NCBI RefSeq assembly: GCF_021049305.1
Contig: NZ_CP088082.1
Coordinates: forward strand, 310,001-374,000
Source: Ideonella dechloratans
GTDB taxonomy: Bacteria; Pseudomonadota; Gammaproteobacteria; Burkholderiales; Burkholderiaceae_C
Reading direction: 5' to 3'
DNA length: 64,000 bases
Under the pieces are notes generated by a model. That model had not been told where the DNA came from and made no database searches. It worked only from the letters and a program-made list of their open reading frames with translations. Of the stretch, positions 7,635 through 19,200 are shown in pieces (the stretch's first letter is position 1; the number at the start of each line of letters is the position of its first letter). Position numbers and translations under genes: made by a program.

Positions 7635-10334
7635 ATGGCCGGGTCTTACTCGAATTTGTCTTCACCGGTGCGCCAGCTCTGGGCCAAGAGTGGTGAGCCA
7701 CAAGGTCATGGCCTCTTGGCGCACATGCTGGATGTGTCTTCGGTGGTGGAGGCCCTGCTGGCGCGGGAGCCGCTGACCACACGCCAGTGGGCTGCACAGG
7801 CCTTTGGCCTGCCCGAGTCTGAGGTGGTTCGCTGGCTGGCCGCGCTGGTGGGCTTGCACGATTTTGGCAAAGCCATTCCGGGCTTCCAGGCCAAGTGGGA
7901 GCCTGGCTGGCAGCGGCTGCTGGCCTGCGGCATGCAGGTGCCGGCCCCGGTGCTCGGCGCTTCCGACCATGCCTGCGCCACCGCCGCGCTCCTGGGGCCG
8001 GCGCTGCAGGGGCTGGTTGAGGCCGATCTGCCCTGGCTGCGCGCCGTCATCCAGGCCATCAGCGCCCATCATGGCTACCACTACCAGCCCGTCGAGGTGA
8101 AAGGCGGAGCACCCCTCAGGGAACCCGGGCCCTGGAAGTCCGCCCGGCAGGAATTGCTGGCCACCTACTGGGCTGTGTTGAGCCCGCAGGGCCGTCCCCA
8201 GTGCTCGTCGCTGCCGCTGTCGGCCGTGAATTGGTTGGCGGGGCTCACCAGCGTGGCCGACTGGATCGCCTCCAACACCGCCTGGTTCCCCCTGGGCGAG
8301 CGGGCAGACGCCCTGGCCGACCATCTGTTGGCCGCCCGGGCGTTGGCCGAGGCGGCGCTGGACGACATTGGCTGGCGCCCGGCGCATGCTTTGCTGCCGG
8401 CGGGCGACACCGCGTCAATCAATGCGCTGCTGTCCACGATGGTGAACCGCCCCGAGATGGAGGCGCGCCCCCTGCAGCGCGTGGGCGATGCCCTGCTCCA
8501 ACAGGCCAGCAGCCCCTGCCTGATGCTGGTGGAGGCCCCCATGGGAGAGGGCAAAACCGAGCTGGCCTTTCTGGCCCATTTGCGCCTGCAGGCCGCCCTG
8601 GGGCACCGGGGGCTCTTCGTCGCCCTGCCCACCCAGGCCACCGGCAATGCCTTGTTCAGCCGGGCCCACACTTTTCTGCGGCAGTTCAGCCCGGGGCCGG
8701 TCGATCTTCAGCTCGCCCACGGCGGCGCGGCCATGAATGAGGAGCTTCGCCACCTGCGGGACATCAACCACTCGGCCGACGACAGCGTGTCCGCCTCGGT
8801 GTGGTTCTCGCAGCGCCGCCGCCCGCTGCTCTCACCTTACGGCGTGGGCACGGTGGATCAGGCCCTGTATGGCGTGCTCAACGTCAAGCACCATTTTGTT
8901 CGCCTGTGGGGCCTGGCCAACCGCGTGGTGGTGCTGGACGAGGTCCACGCCTATGACAGTTACACCAGCGGTTTGATCATCTCGCTCCTGCGCTGGCTGC
9001 GCGCGCTGGGCTGCTCGGTGGTGCTGATGAGCGCCACCCTGCCCAGGGCGCGGCGTGACGAGCTGGTGCGCGCCTGGGGTGGCCAGCCCAAGGATCTGCC
9101 TGCCCTGGCCTATCCCCGTGTGGCCTTGGTGGATGCCCATGCCGTTCACGGCGCCCACTTTGAAGCCCGCCCCCTGTCGCCCATCACCCTGCGGGGCCTG
9201 GGCGACAGCCTGGATGAACTGGCCGCCCAGGCCATGGCTCTGGTGGCCGAGGGCGGCTGCGGTGCAGTGATCGTCAACACCGTGGACCGCGCACAGCAGC
9301 TCTGCCAGCGCTTGCAGGCGCAACTCGGCCCCGACGTGCCGGTGCTGCTGTTCCATGCCCGGTTCCCCATGGACGAGCGCCAGCGCCTGGAGACCGAGGT
9401 CATCCAGCGCTTCGGCGTGCAAGGGCCCCGGCCGGCCCGGGCCCTGCTGGTGGCCACCCAGGTCGCCGAGCAATCACTGGACATCGACTTCGACTTCATG
9501 CTCAGCGACTTGGCGCCGGTGGACTTGCTGCTGCAGCGCGCCGGGCGCCTGCACCGGCATGCGCGCACGCGGCCGGCCCAGCATGCGCAGGCCTGCCTGT
9601 GGGTGGCCGGCCTGCTGCCAGGCCAACTGCCCGAGCTGAAGAAGACGGCCTGGGGCTTCGTGTATGAGCCCTACATCCTGGGCCGGACCTGGGCCCTGCT
9701 GACCCAGGAGCACACCCTGCAGCTGCCGCAGGACATTGACCGCCTTGTCCAGGCTGTGTACGACATCGACATCCCCCTGCCCGATGGGCTGGAGGAGGCC
9801 ATCCAGACCTTCATCGAGGTCGAGTCCTATGGCGCCCATGTGGCGAAGGTCAACAAGCAGCGCACCGAGTCACGCCAGGTGGCCCTGGACCCGCAGGACG
9901 CGCCTGAAGACGCCTACGCCCACAAGCCGCGCGGGCACGAGGTGGAGGAGGGCGGCATCGGCCTGGAAAACTGCACCCGCCAGGGCGACGATGCGGTCAC
10001 CCTGGTGCCCGTGGCCGTGCTGCCCGATGGCCGCTGGCAGGCCGGGCCCGCCGGCCCGATCTTCGCGTCCGACCAGGCGCTGGACGACGCCACGGCCCGG
10101 GCCCTCTACGCCCGGCAGCTCAAGGTGTCCAGGAAGGCGCTGGTCAAGCACTTCCAGCCGCAAGAGCCACCGCCGGCTTTTGCCGGGCATCCCCTTCTCA
10201 AGTATTTGCGTCCGCTGCCCTTGTGCGAGGGGCGATGTGCCGCCGGCGCGCTGCAGCTGCGTCTGGACGCGGCCTTGGGCCTGGTTTATGAAAAGGCCGC
10301 CAGCCCGGTGGCCTCCAAGGAGGAGAGTGCATGA
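7635..10334 (+). CDS. cas3: CRISPR-associated nuclease-helicase Cas3 (type I-E)
   Basis: Recruited by Cascade to nick, unwind and degrade the non-target DNA strand. Of 899 residues, the N-terminal HD nuclease domain has GHGLLAH (His25, His30), the HD pair in LHDFGK (His75-Asp76) and AHHGYHYQP. The SF2 helicase part has Walker A PMGEGKTE (about residue 302), DEVH (Asp435) and SATLPR, followed by the second RecA domain with EQSLDIDFD and QRAGRLHRH. All metal and ATP motifs appear intact, so the protein should be active. First gene of the cas operon; its stop overlaps the start of casA (ATGA). The 220 bases upstream, after the terminator, hold the likely promoter, and I saw no unambiguous -35/-10 pair. 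Confidence 0.95.
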   Translation: MAGSYSNLSSPVRQLWAKSGEPQGHGLLAHMLDVSSVVEALLAREPLTTRQWAAQAFGLPESEVVRWLAALVGLHDFGKAIPGFQAKWEPGWQRLLACGMQVPAPVLGASDHACATAALLGPALQGLVEADLPWLRAVIQAISAHHGYHYQPVEVKGGAPLREPGPWKSARQELLATYWAVLSPQGRPQCSSLPLSAVNWLAGLTSVADWIASNTAWFPLGERADALADHLLAARALAEAALDDIGWRPAHALLPAGDTASINALLSTMVNRPEMEARPLQRVGDALLQQASSPCLMLVEAPMGEGKTELAFLAHLRLQAALGHRGLFVALPTQATGNALFSRAHTFLRQFSPGPVDLQLAHGGAAMNEELRHLRDINHSADDSVSASVWFSQRRRPLLSPYGVGTVDQALYGVLNVKHHFVRLWGLANRVVVLDEVHAYDSYTSGLIISLLRWLRALGCSVVLMSATLPRARRDELVRAWGGQPKDLPALAYPRVALVDAHAVHGAHFEARPLSPITLRGLGDSLDELAAQAMALVAEGGCGAVIVNTVDRAQQLCQRLQAQLGPDVPVLLFHARFPMDERQRLETEVIQRFGVQGPRPARALLVATQVAEQSLDIDFDFMLSDLAPVDLLLQRAGRLHRHARTRPAQHAQACLWVAGLLPGQLPELKKTAWGFVYEPYILGRTWALLTQEHTLQLPQDIDRLVQAVYDIDIPLPDGLEEAIQTFIEVESYGAHVAKVNKQRTESRQVALDPQDAPEDAYAHKPRGHEVEEGGIGLENCTRQGDDAVTLVPVAVLPDGRWQAGPAGPIFASDQALDDATARALYARQLKVSRKALVKHFQPQEPPPAFAGHPLLKYLRPLPLCEGRCAAGALQLRLDAALGLVYEKAASPVASKEESA

Positions 10335-11896
10335 GCAAGGATTTCAGCCTGCTCGACGAACCCTGGTTGCCCTTGCGCCTGGCCGATGGCCGGGTGGTGG
10401 AACTGGGCCTGCGCGAGGTGTTCCGCCGCAGCCGCGAGATCGTCGCCCTGGCGGAGACGGCACCGCCCAGCCTGGTGGCCCAGTACCGGCTGCTGCTGGC
10501 CATCACCCACCGCGCGCTCACCCGGGCTCTGGGGCGCTGGGCGCCTGCGGACCGCGTGCGCTGGTACCGGGAGGGCTTGCCCCAGCAGGCGCTGCAGGAC
10601 TATCTGGACCATTGGCAGGACCGCTTCTGGCTGTTCCACGCGCAAGCACCGTTCCTGCAAGTGGCGGCCCTGGCCGAGGCGCAGGCCACCCGGGACAAAC
10701 GCAAGCCCTGGACCCAGATCGCCCTGGCCAGCGCGAACGGCAACACACCGGTGGTGTTCGACCATGCAGTCGATGCCGAACCCACGGCGTTGGCGCCCGC
10801 ACAGGCCTTGGGCACCTTGCTGGGCTACCTGCAGTTCACGCCTGGGGGCTTGGTGAAATGCCTGCGCGATGCCGACAAGGCGGGGCCTCTGGTCAATACC
10901 GCAGCCATCTTGCCACTCGGGGCCACCCTGAACGAGACCCTCTGCCTGGCCCTGCACCCGGCTTCCCGTTCTGGCGAGGAAGAGATCGACCTGCCGGCCT
11001 GGGAGCGTCCTCCGCTCACCATCGCGCAACTGCAGGGTGAACCGGTTCCCGCCACCGGCCCCAATGACCGCTACACCCGTCAGAGTCGGGCCGTGCTGTT
11101 GCTGCCCGAGGCCGACGGCACGGTGCGCTGGCTGCACTTTGCGGCTGGGTGGGCCCTGGCTGACGACCCCCATGCGCCCGACCCGATGGCTTGCTTTCGC
11201 GTGGGCAGCCAGGGCCTGGTGCGGGTGAGCTTCACCGAGGGCCGCGCCTTCTGGCGGGACCTGCCGGCCATGGTGCCCATGCCCGCATTGCCCCAGGGCC
11301 TGAACAGCCAGGCCGCGGCGGTGCTGCAGCATGCCCTGGCGCTTCACGGGGCCATGGCCTGGACCGTGCCGGACCAGCCCCTGCTGGTGGCAGGGCTGGC
11401 CAGCGACCAAGCCAAGCTGCTGCGCTGGCGCGCCGAGTCTCTGCGGCTGCCCACGGCCTTGGTGGCCGAGCCTGAACGTGCGGCGGAATTGCGCGACCAG
11501 GTGGCCCTGGCCGAGGCCGTGCACCGCGCCGTGGCACAACTGGCCGTGGGGATGCTGGCCGCCACGCTGCCCGACCCCACGAGCAAGGACACCCGCACGC
11601 GGGCCCGCGCGCTGCTGGATACCGGCCCCTTCACAGCCAGCTACTTTGCGCAGGCGCAGCGGGCCCTTCCGGCGCTGATGCAGGGCCTGGCGGGCGATGC
11701 CCAGGACGCCGCCTTGGCCGCCTGGCAGCAGGCCCTGCGCGCGGCGGCGCTGCAGGCCTGGCAGCAGGCGCTGCAGGGTCTGGGGCGCTCGCCCCGGGCC
11801 TTGAAGGCCGATGCCCTGTATTGGCCCCGGCTGCACAGCACGCTGAACCAGCAACTGCCCCTTCATTCACCCCTTGTCGCCCAGGAGGAGGCCTGA
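10331..11896 (+). CDS. casA: Cascade large subunit Cas8e/Cse1
   Basis: The large subunit of the type I-E Cascade complex, which recognises the PAM and recruits Cas3. The 521-residue length is typical. The N-terminus FSLLDEPWLPLRLADG and the following ELGLREVFRRS are characteristic of Cse1, as is the ITHRAL segment. The C-terminal part is helical, as expected for the four-helix bundle that contacts Cas3. The start ATG overlaps the cas3 stop by four bases, so the two are translationally coupled. The next gene, casB, starts two bases after its stop. No frameshift or internal stop is seen. Confidence 0.93.
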   Translation: MSKDFSLLDEPWLPLRLADGRVVELGLREVFRRSREIVALAETAPPSLVAQYRLLLAITHRALTRALGRWAPADRVRWYREGLPQQALQDYLDHWQDRFWLFHAQAPFLQVAALAEAQATRDKRKPWTQIALASANGNTPVVFDHAVDAEPTALAPAQALGTLLGYLQFTPGGLVKCLRDADKAGPLVNTAAILPLGATLNETLCLALHPASRSGEEEIDLPAWERPPLTIAQLQGEPVPATGPNDRYTRQSRAVLLLPEADGTVRWLHFAAGWALADDPHAPDPMACFRVGSQGLVRVSFTEGRAFWRDLPAMVPMPALPQGLNSQAAAVLQHALALHGAMAWTVPDQPLLVAGLASDQAKLLRWRAESLRLPTALVAEPERAAELRDQVALAEAVHRAVAQLAVGMLAATLPDPTSKDTRTRARALLDTGPFTASYFAQAQRALPALMQGLAGDAQDAALAAWQQALRAAALQAWQQALQGLGRSPRALKADALYWPRLHSTLNQQLPLHSPLVAQEEA

Positions 11897-11897
11897 C

Positions 11898-12473
11898 GTG
11901 AGCGAGTACACCCAAGCATTCATCGATCACCTGACGCGCCTGGCGGAGAAGAACGCCGATCGTGGCGCACTGGCGGCTTTGCGCCACAGCCTGGCCTTCC
12001 CGCCGGGGCGCTATCCCAAGGCCTATCCCTACGTCGAGCGGTTCGTCCCGCCGGAATGGCATGCCGAGGATGGCCGTCGCCTGGCGCTCTACGCGGTGGC
12101 TGGCCTGTGGGCCCGTCATCCGAGTTCGCGGGGGGCGAGCCTGGCTGCCAGCTTCGGCGAGTTGATGCGCCTGCGTGACAACGCGCCCAGCATCGAGCAG
12201 CGCTTCATCGCCTTGCTCGGGGCCGATGCCGAGGGCGTGATGGACCACCTGCGCCAGGCCATCGGCCTGTTGGCGGCCGAGGGGCTGGGGCTGGACTACG
12301 CCCGTTTTCTCTCGGACCTGCAGGTGTGGCTGAGCTCCTCGGAGGCCTATGCCGGCCACACCGACCAGTTGGATCGCATCCGCCAGCGCTGGGCGCGCGA
12401 CTTCTACCGTGCGCAGCAGGGGCCTGCCGCCCCGGCCACAGAGACCATCGACCACACCGACCTTGCCCAATGA
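11898..12473 (+). CDS. casB: Cascade small subunit Cse2
   Basis: Small, all-helical Cascade subunit that stabilises the R-loop. It has 191 residues. The GTG at 11898 is chosen because AGGAGGAG lies seven bases upstream; an in-frame TTG at 11874 is inside casA and has no such site. The segments LAALRHSLAFPPG and ALYAVAGLWARHP match the conserved core of Cse2 proteins. It sits between casA (one-base gap) and casC. Identification rests on both these motifs and the invariant type I-E gene order. Confidence 0.9.
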   Translation: MSEYTQAFIDHLTRLAEKNADRGALAALRHSLAFPPGRYPKAYPYVERFVPPEWHAEDGRRLALYAVAGLWARHPSSRGASLAASFGELMRLRDNAPSIEQRFIALLGADAEGVMDHLRQAIGLLAAEGLGLDYARFLSDLQVWLSSSEAYAGHTDQLDRIRQRWARDFYRAQQGPAAPATETIDHTDLAQ

Positions 12474-12487
12474 AGGGAGCCCACACC

Positions 12488-13624
12488 ATGAGCCTGTTCC
12501 TTGAATTCCACCTGATCCAGAACTTCGCCCCCTCCAACCTGAACCGGGACGACACCGGTGCGCCCAAGGACGCCTTGTTTGGTGGCCAGCGCCGAGCCCG
12601 CATCAGCAGCCAGTGCCTCAAACGCGCCGTGCGCTTGACCGCGCAGGCCCAGGAGCTGGTGCCGGCAGCGAACCGGGCAGTCCGCACCAAGAAGCTGCTG
12701 CAACTGCTGCTGGAGCGCCTGGCCGGGCGTGACCCGGAAGAGGCCCGCCAGAAGATCGAGATGGTGCTGGCCGGGGTGGGGCTCAAGCTCAAGGACGATG
12801 GCAAGACCGAGTACCTGCTGTTCCTGGGCGACAACGAGGTGGCCGGCCTGGCCGGGTTGATCGAGCAGCACTGGGACGCGTTGGTGACCAGCGCGGGCGA
12901 GAAGAAGAGCAAGAAGGAAGCGAAGGCGGCCGTTCCGCCCGAGATCACCAAGCAGGCCAAGGCCCTGCTCGACGGCGGCAAGGCCGTGGACGTGGCCCTG
13001 TTCGGCCGCATGCTGGCCGATCTGCCTTCGGTGAACCAGGACGCGGCCTGCCAGGTGGCCCATGCCATCAGCACCCACCGGGTGGAGCGTGAGTTCGACT
13101 ACTTCACCGCGGTGGACGACCGGGGCGATGCCGACGAAACCGGCGCCGGCATGATCGGGCAGGTGGAGTTCAACTCCGCCACGCTCTACCGCTACGCCGT
13201 GCTGGACCTGCACAAGTTGATGGCCAATCTGCAGGGCGACCGTGAGCTGGCGCTTTCGTCGGTGGCGGCCTTCACGCAAGCCCTGGTGCGCGCCATTCCC
13301 TCGGGCAAGCAGAACAGCTTTGCGGCCCATAACCCGCCGGAGTTCGTGGGCGTCTGCCTGCGCCACGGGGCACCGTTGAGCCTGGCCAACGCCTTCGAGA
13401 AGCCGGTGGCGCCCCGGGGGGACCAGGCGCTGACCGCGCAGTCCGTGCAAGCGCTGGCCGACTACGAAGCCAAGCTGGCCGCCGTCTACGGGCAGGCCGA
13501 GGACCGCTGGCTGGTGCTGGACCTGACCACCCGCTGGCCGGCAGAGCGCGGCCAGACCCAGGCCAACCTTGGCGCGCTGGCCGCGGCCTCCCAGGCCCTG
13601 GCCGCTCAGGCGCTGGAGGCATGA
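12488..13624 (+). CDS. casC: Cascade backbone subunit Cas7e/Cse4
   Basis: Forms the six-copy helical backbone that holds the crRNA spacer. The 378-residue product begins FLEFHLIQNFAPSNLNRDDTG and continues with ALFGGQRRARISSQCLKRA, which is the conserved RNA-contacting start of Cas7e. The later AHAISTHRVEREFDYFTAVDD and QVEFNSATLYRYA segments are also typical. ATG at 12488 has AAGGGAG eight bases upstream; an ATG at 12470 in the same frame would add six residues and is less well placed. The stop overlaps the casD start (ATGA). Confidence 0.94.
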   Translation: MSLFLEFHLIQNFAPSNLNRDDTGAPKDALFGGQRRARISSQCLKRAVRLTAQAQELVPAANRAVRTKKLLQLLLERLAGRDPEEARQKIEMVLAGVGLKLKDDGKTEYLLFLGDNEVAGLAGLIEQHWDALVTSAGEKKSKKEAKAAVPPEITKQAKALLDGGKAVDVALFGRMLADLPSVNQDAACQVAHAISTHRVEREFDYFTAVDDRGDADETGAGMIGQVEFNSATLYRYAVLDLHKLMANLQGDRELALSSVAAFTQALVRAIPSGKQNSFAAHNPPEFVGVCLRHGAPLSLANAFEKPVAPRGDQALTAQSVQALADYEAKLAAVYGQAEDRWLVLDLTTRWPAERGQTQANLGALAAASQALAAQALEA

Positions 13625-14304
13625 GCACCATGGCCACCTTGCTGCTGCGCCTGCAGGGGCCCATGCAGTCCTGGGGCACCACCAGCCGCTTTGACGAGCG
13701 CGACACCCAGCTGGAGCCGTCCAAGTCCGGCGTGCTGGGGCTGGTGTGTGCCGCCCTGGGGCGGGACCGTGCCGAGCCCGTGGACGACCTGGCCGCGCTG
13801 CGCATGGGCGTGCGCGTGGACCGTGAAGGCGCCCTCATGCGCGACTACCAGACGGCCACCGGGGTGGTCGTGGCCGCCACCGGCAAGCCTGATCTGGAGC
13901 GCACCGTGGTCAGCCCGCGCTTCTACCTGGCCGATGCGGTGTTTCTGGTGGGGCTGGAGGGGGACGACACTGCCTTGCTGGCGCGCATCCACGCGGCTCT
14001 GCGGGCGCCCGTCTGGCCGCTGGCGCTGGGCCGCAAGAGCTTTGTGCCCTCCAGCCCCATCCACCTGCCCGACGGGCTGGTCGATCTGCCGCTGGAGGAG
14101 GCCCTCCATCGCTACCAGGCGCCGGACATGCCCCGCCCACCGGGCCCGCTGCGCCTGGTGCTGGAAACCCGTGAACCCGGCCACGAAGGCGCGGTGCGGC
14201 TGGACCAGCCGATGGCGCCGTTTTCCCAGCGCCGCTTTGGCCCCCGGTTCGTCACCACCCATCTCACAGGAGCCTTCGATGCACCTGACCCGGTTGCGGC
14301 TTGA
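13621..14304 (+). CDS. casD: Cascade subunit Cas5e
   Basis: Caps the 5' handle of the crRNA in Cascade. The 227 residues begin with LLLRLQGPMQSWGT, the RAMP-fold signature of Cas5, followed by PSKSGVLGLVCAALGRDR and MRDYQTATGV, all typical of the type I-E protein. It overlaps the casC stop by four bases and its own 3' end overlaps casE by 26 bases. There is no sign of damage. Type I-E Cas5 does not cleave RNA; processing is done by CasE. Confidence 0.94.
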   Translation: MSTMATLLLRLQGPMQSWGTTSRFDERDTQLEPSKSGVLGLVCAALGRDRAEPVDDLAALRMGVRVDREGALMRDYQTATGVVVAATGKPDLERTVVSPRFYLADAVFLVGLEGDDTALLARIHAALRAPVWPLALGRKSFVPSSPIHLPDGLVDLPLEEALHRYQAPDMPRPPGPLRLVLETREPGHEGAVRLDQPMAPFSQRRFGPRFVTTHLTGAFDAPDPVAA

Positions 14305-14895
14305 CCCGCGCAGCGCGCAGGCGCGGCGCGATCTGGCCAGCCCCTATGACATGCACCGCACCCTGGTGCGTGCCTTCGTGTCCGATGCCGAGCAGACACC
14401 GCCCCGCTTCCTGTGGCGCCTGGAACCCACCAGCCCCTGGCGCGCGCCCGAGCTGCTGGTGCAATCCGCACACCCCGCCCATTGGGAGGCGCTGGCGGCG
14501 CTGCCCGGTTACCTCCAGGCCGAACGCGCCTGGGAGACGCGGCCACTGGACGAGCTCTCCGGCCTGATGGCGCAGACCCGCTGCCGCTTCCGCCTGTGGG
14601 CCAATCCCACCGTCACCCGGGAGGGCAAACGCCGGGGCCTGGTGGCCGAAGCCGATCAGCTGGCCTGGCTGGCCCGGCAGGGCGAGCAGCATGGCTTCTC
14701 GGTCGAGACCGTGCTGGTCACCGGGCAGGACCTGCTGGACAGCCGCAAGGCCGACACCCGACTGACCCTGCTGCAAGTCCGGTTCGAAGGGGTGCTGCGC
14801 GTGACTGACCCCACGCTGCTGAGCCAGGCCGTGCAGGCCGGCATCGGGCCGGGCAAGGCCTTCGGTTGTGGCCTGCTCAGCCTGGCCCGCTGCGC

Positions 14896-14899
<4 letters not shown>
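14279..14899 (+). CDS. casE: crRNA endoribonuclease Cas6e/Cse3
   Basis: Cleaves the pre-crRNA at the base of the repeat hairpin and stays bound to the 3' handle. Of 206 residues, the N-terminal RAMP domain starts MHLTRLRLDP, with the probable catalytic His26 in YDMHRTLV. The C-terminus has the glycine-rich loop IGPGKAFGCGLLSLAR. ATG at 14279 is supported by AGGAG eight bases upstream and lies inside the end of casD. Its stop overlaps the cas1 start (ATGA). The repeat palindrome (CCCCGCGAGCGCGGGG) is the expected substrate hairpin. Confidence 0.93.
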
Positions 14900-16139
<1,240 letters not shown>

Positions 16140-16210
16140 AAACACGCCGAAAATTCGGTAGAACCAGCGCAGTCCATTTTTCCCTTGTGGAACAATGACT
16201 TGCATTTGGT
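16140..16210 (+). promoter_or_regulatory. CRISPR leader
   Basis: The 71 bases between cas2 and the first repeat are markedly richer in A and T than the flanking genes, as expected for a leader that promotes array transcription and guides spacer integration. A short inverted repeat CCGAAAATTCGG lies at 16147-16158. A T-rich block (CATTTTTCCC) precedes TTGTGGAACAATGACTTG. I could not find a convincing IHF site, so the exact integration signals are unresolved. Confidence 0.6.
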
Positions 16211-19200
16211 GTGTTCCCCGCGAGCGCGGGGATGAACCGAGGCTACGCGCTGGATGCGACGATCAGCACCGGTGTTCCCCGCGAGCGCGGGGATGAACCG
16301 GCCGTGACCCGGCGCATCAACGGCGGCCTGACGTGTTCCCCGCGAGCGCGGGGATGAACCGCTCCTGGCCAGCTTCCGGCGAGGCACCTGATGGTGTTCC
16401 CCGCGAGCGCGGGGATGAACCGGCCGTGACCCGGCGCATCAACGGCGGCCTGACGTGTTCCCCGCGAGCGCGGGGATGAACCGCCCTGGAGCGCGAGGTT
16501 GTCACCCGCGAGGTGGTGTTCCCCGCGAGCGCGGGGATGAACCGACGCAGGAGGCCTCAGCATGACCTGGATGCTCGTGTTCCCCGCGAGCGCGGGGATG
16601 AACCGTCCGGTGCTGTCGCCGCTGGTCCAGGTCAGCAGTGTTCCCCGCGAGCGCGGGGATGAACCGCCCCTGGTGCTGCTGGGCGAGGTGGCCTGACCGT
16701 GTTCCCCGCGAGCGCGGGGATGAACCGCTCAGCTGCACGCCGTGGGTCCACAGGCCATCGGTGTTCCCCGCGAGCGCGGGGATGAACCGGACAGCGTCTG
16801 AGTCGCCTGAATGCCGGCATAGGGTGTTCCCCGCGAGCGCGGGGATGAACCGGCGCCCGCACCATCCCGCCCGAGAAGGTCGAGGTGTTCCCCGCGAGCG
16901 CGGGGATGAACCGGAGGAAGCATGACCATTGACTTCGAAACCCTGGTGTTCCCCGCGAGCGCGGGGATGAACCGCTGCACCCCAGCGCCGACACCACGGC
17001 CCGCACCGTGTTCCCCGCGAGCGCGGGGATGAACCGGGGCGCGGCGGCTGGGCTGACCCGGCATGGCCGTGTTCCCCGCGAGCGCGGGGATGAACCGCAT
17101 GCCCAGGCCGAGAACGAGAAGCGCTTGCCGTGTTCCCCGCGAGCGCGGGGATGAACCGGTGTCTAGGGCATCTCCTTGCAATCCGGCATCGTGTTCCCCG
17201 CGAGCGCGGGGATGAACCGCGGATCGTCCGCGTGACGGTCACTGACCTGGAGTGTTCCCCGCGAGCGCGGGGATGAACCGCCCCGAATGCCACTTTGAAC
17301 TCAAGCAGGCCGGTGTTCCCCGCGAGCGCGGGGATGAACCGTGTGGTCTTGCCGGGCCGTCATCCAGGCGGAGGTGTTCCCCGCGAGCGCGGGGATGAAC
17401 CGGGACGTGCCGACTGGGTGTTTCGCACTGCTGCGTGTTCCCCGCGAGCGCGGGGATGAACCGTGAGCGCGGGGCTATTGCTCGCGGCAGTCTGCGTGTT
17501 CCCCGCGAGCGCGGGGATGAACCGCACATCAACACCGTCCGCCCGGCCTGCTACGGGTGTTCCCCGCGAGCGCGGGGATGAACTGCCCTATGTCTACGCA
17601 GCCGCTGCATCGGTCATGTGTTCCCCGCGAGCGCGGGGATGAACCGTCCACCGACTTCCTCACACAGACCCTGCTGGCGTGTTCCCCGCGAGCGCGGGGA
17701 TGAACCGTGGGCGCCGCCACACAGCTTGCATTTCGGATCGTGTTCCCCGCGAGCGCGGGGATGAACCGGGATGATCCACATCACCATCGACTGGCCCGAG
17801 GTGTTCCCCGCGAGCGCGGGGATGAACCGGTCGGCGCCCTGGTGACCCTGGCCGCCGTGTCGTGTTCCCCGCGAGCGCGGGGATGAACCGCGTCAGGCGG
17901 ACATGGAGGCCATTGTTCGGGAGTGTTCCCCGCGAGCGCGGGGATGAACCGTGGGCTCGGCAGGACTGGCAGAAACAGCAGGAGTGTTCCCCGCGAGCGC
18001 GGGGATGAACCGAACTACGGCGTCGATATTTCAACACTGATCCGGTGTTCCCCGCGAGCGCGGGGATGAACCGGATTAAGCGGTCAGGGGAATCAAGCGG
18101 ACGGCGTGTTCCCCGCGAGCGCGGGGATGAACCGTAATCGGCCGGCACGTTGTCGGTGCCTGCCGAGTGTTCCCCGCGAGCGCGGGGATGAACCGCCTCT
18201 CAACTCCACTCAACTGGCTTGGGAGCTGTGTTCCCCGCGAGCGCGGGGATGAACCGGTTCCGCGACTGGTTGATTGGACTTTGAAAGAGTGTTCCCCGCG
18301 AGCGCGGGGATGAACCGAGCTGATCGACCCGCTCAGCATTGCCCCATGAGTGTTCCCCGCGAGCGCGGGGATGAACCGGCCAGCGGCGACACCTGGGCGC
18401 AGTCGCTCTAGTGTTCCCCGCGAGCGCGGGGATGAACCTGCGCATGTGGTGCAACCGCCAGGGTTTCGCACGTGTTCCCCGCGAGCGCGGGGATGAACCG
18501 CTCAGCCCATACGGCGGGTCCGTGACGATCGCGTGTTCCCCGCGAGCGCGGGGATGAACCGATGGTTGCTTCCTCATGGTCGCACGCCATGAAGTGTTCC
18601 CCGCGAGCGCGGGGATGAACCGCACACCGGGATGATCCGGGCGATGTGGGTGGCGGTGTTCCCCGCGAGCGCGGGGATGAACCGGAAGCGAAGAAAGGCG
18701 GCGGCAGCCTGGGCGAGTGTTCCCCGCGAGCGCGGGGATGAACCGACTCAGCGCCGAGCTGGCGAGGTGTGGCTTTCGTGTTCCCCGCGAGCGCGGGGAT
18801 GAACCGGCGACTTCGTGCGCGTGACCGAGCCGACGGTTGTGTTCCCCGCGAGCGCGGGGATGAACCGGCGAACCGTCTCTGCTTTGGTGGCATGGCGCCG
18901 TGTTCCCCGCGAGCGCGGGGATGAACCGTCCGAACGCATGTAGAGGCCCGACAGGCCACCGTGTTCCCCGCGAGCGCGGGGATGAACCGACCATTGATCG
19001 GCTCATGCAGCGTGACGCACAGTGTTCCCCGCGAGCGCGGGGATGAACCGGTGCTGGCCAGCATCGTGAAGGGGACGTGATGGTGTTCCCCGCGAGCGCG
19101 GGGATGAACCGTGCGCCAGGCCCTGGCTGCCGGCGAGGTGGAAGTGTTCCCCGCGAGCGCGGGGATGAACCGAGATGCGGAGGGTGGCATGAACACCGAT

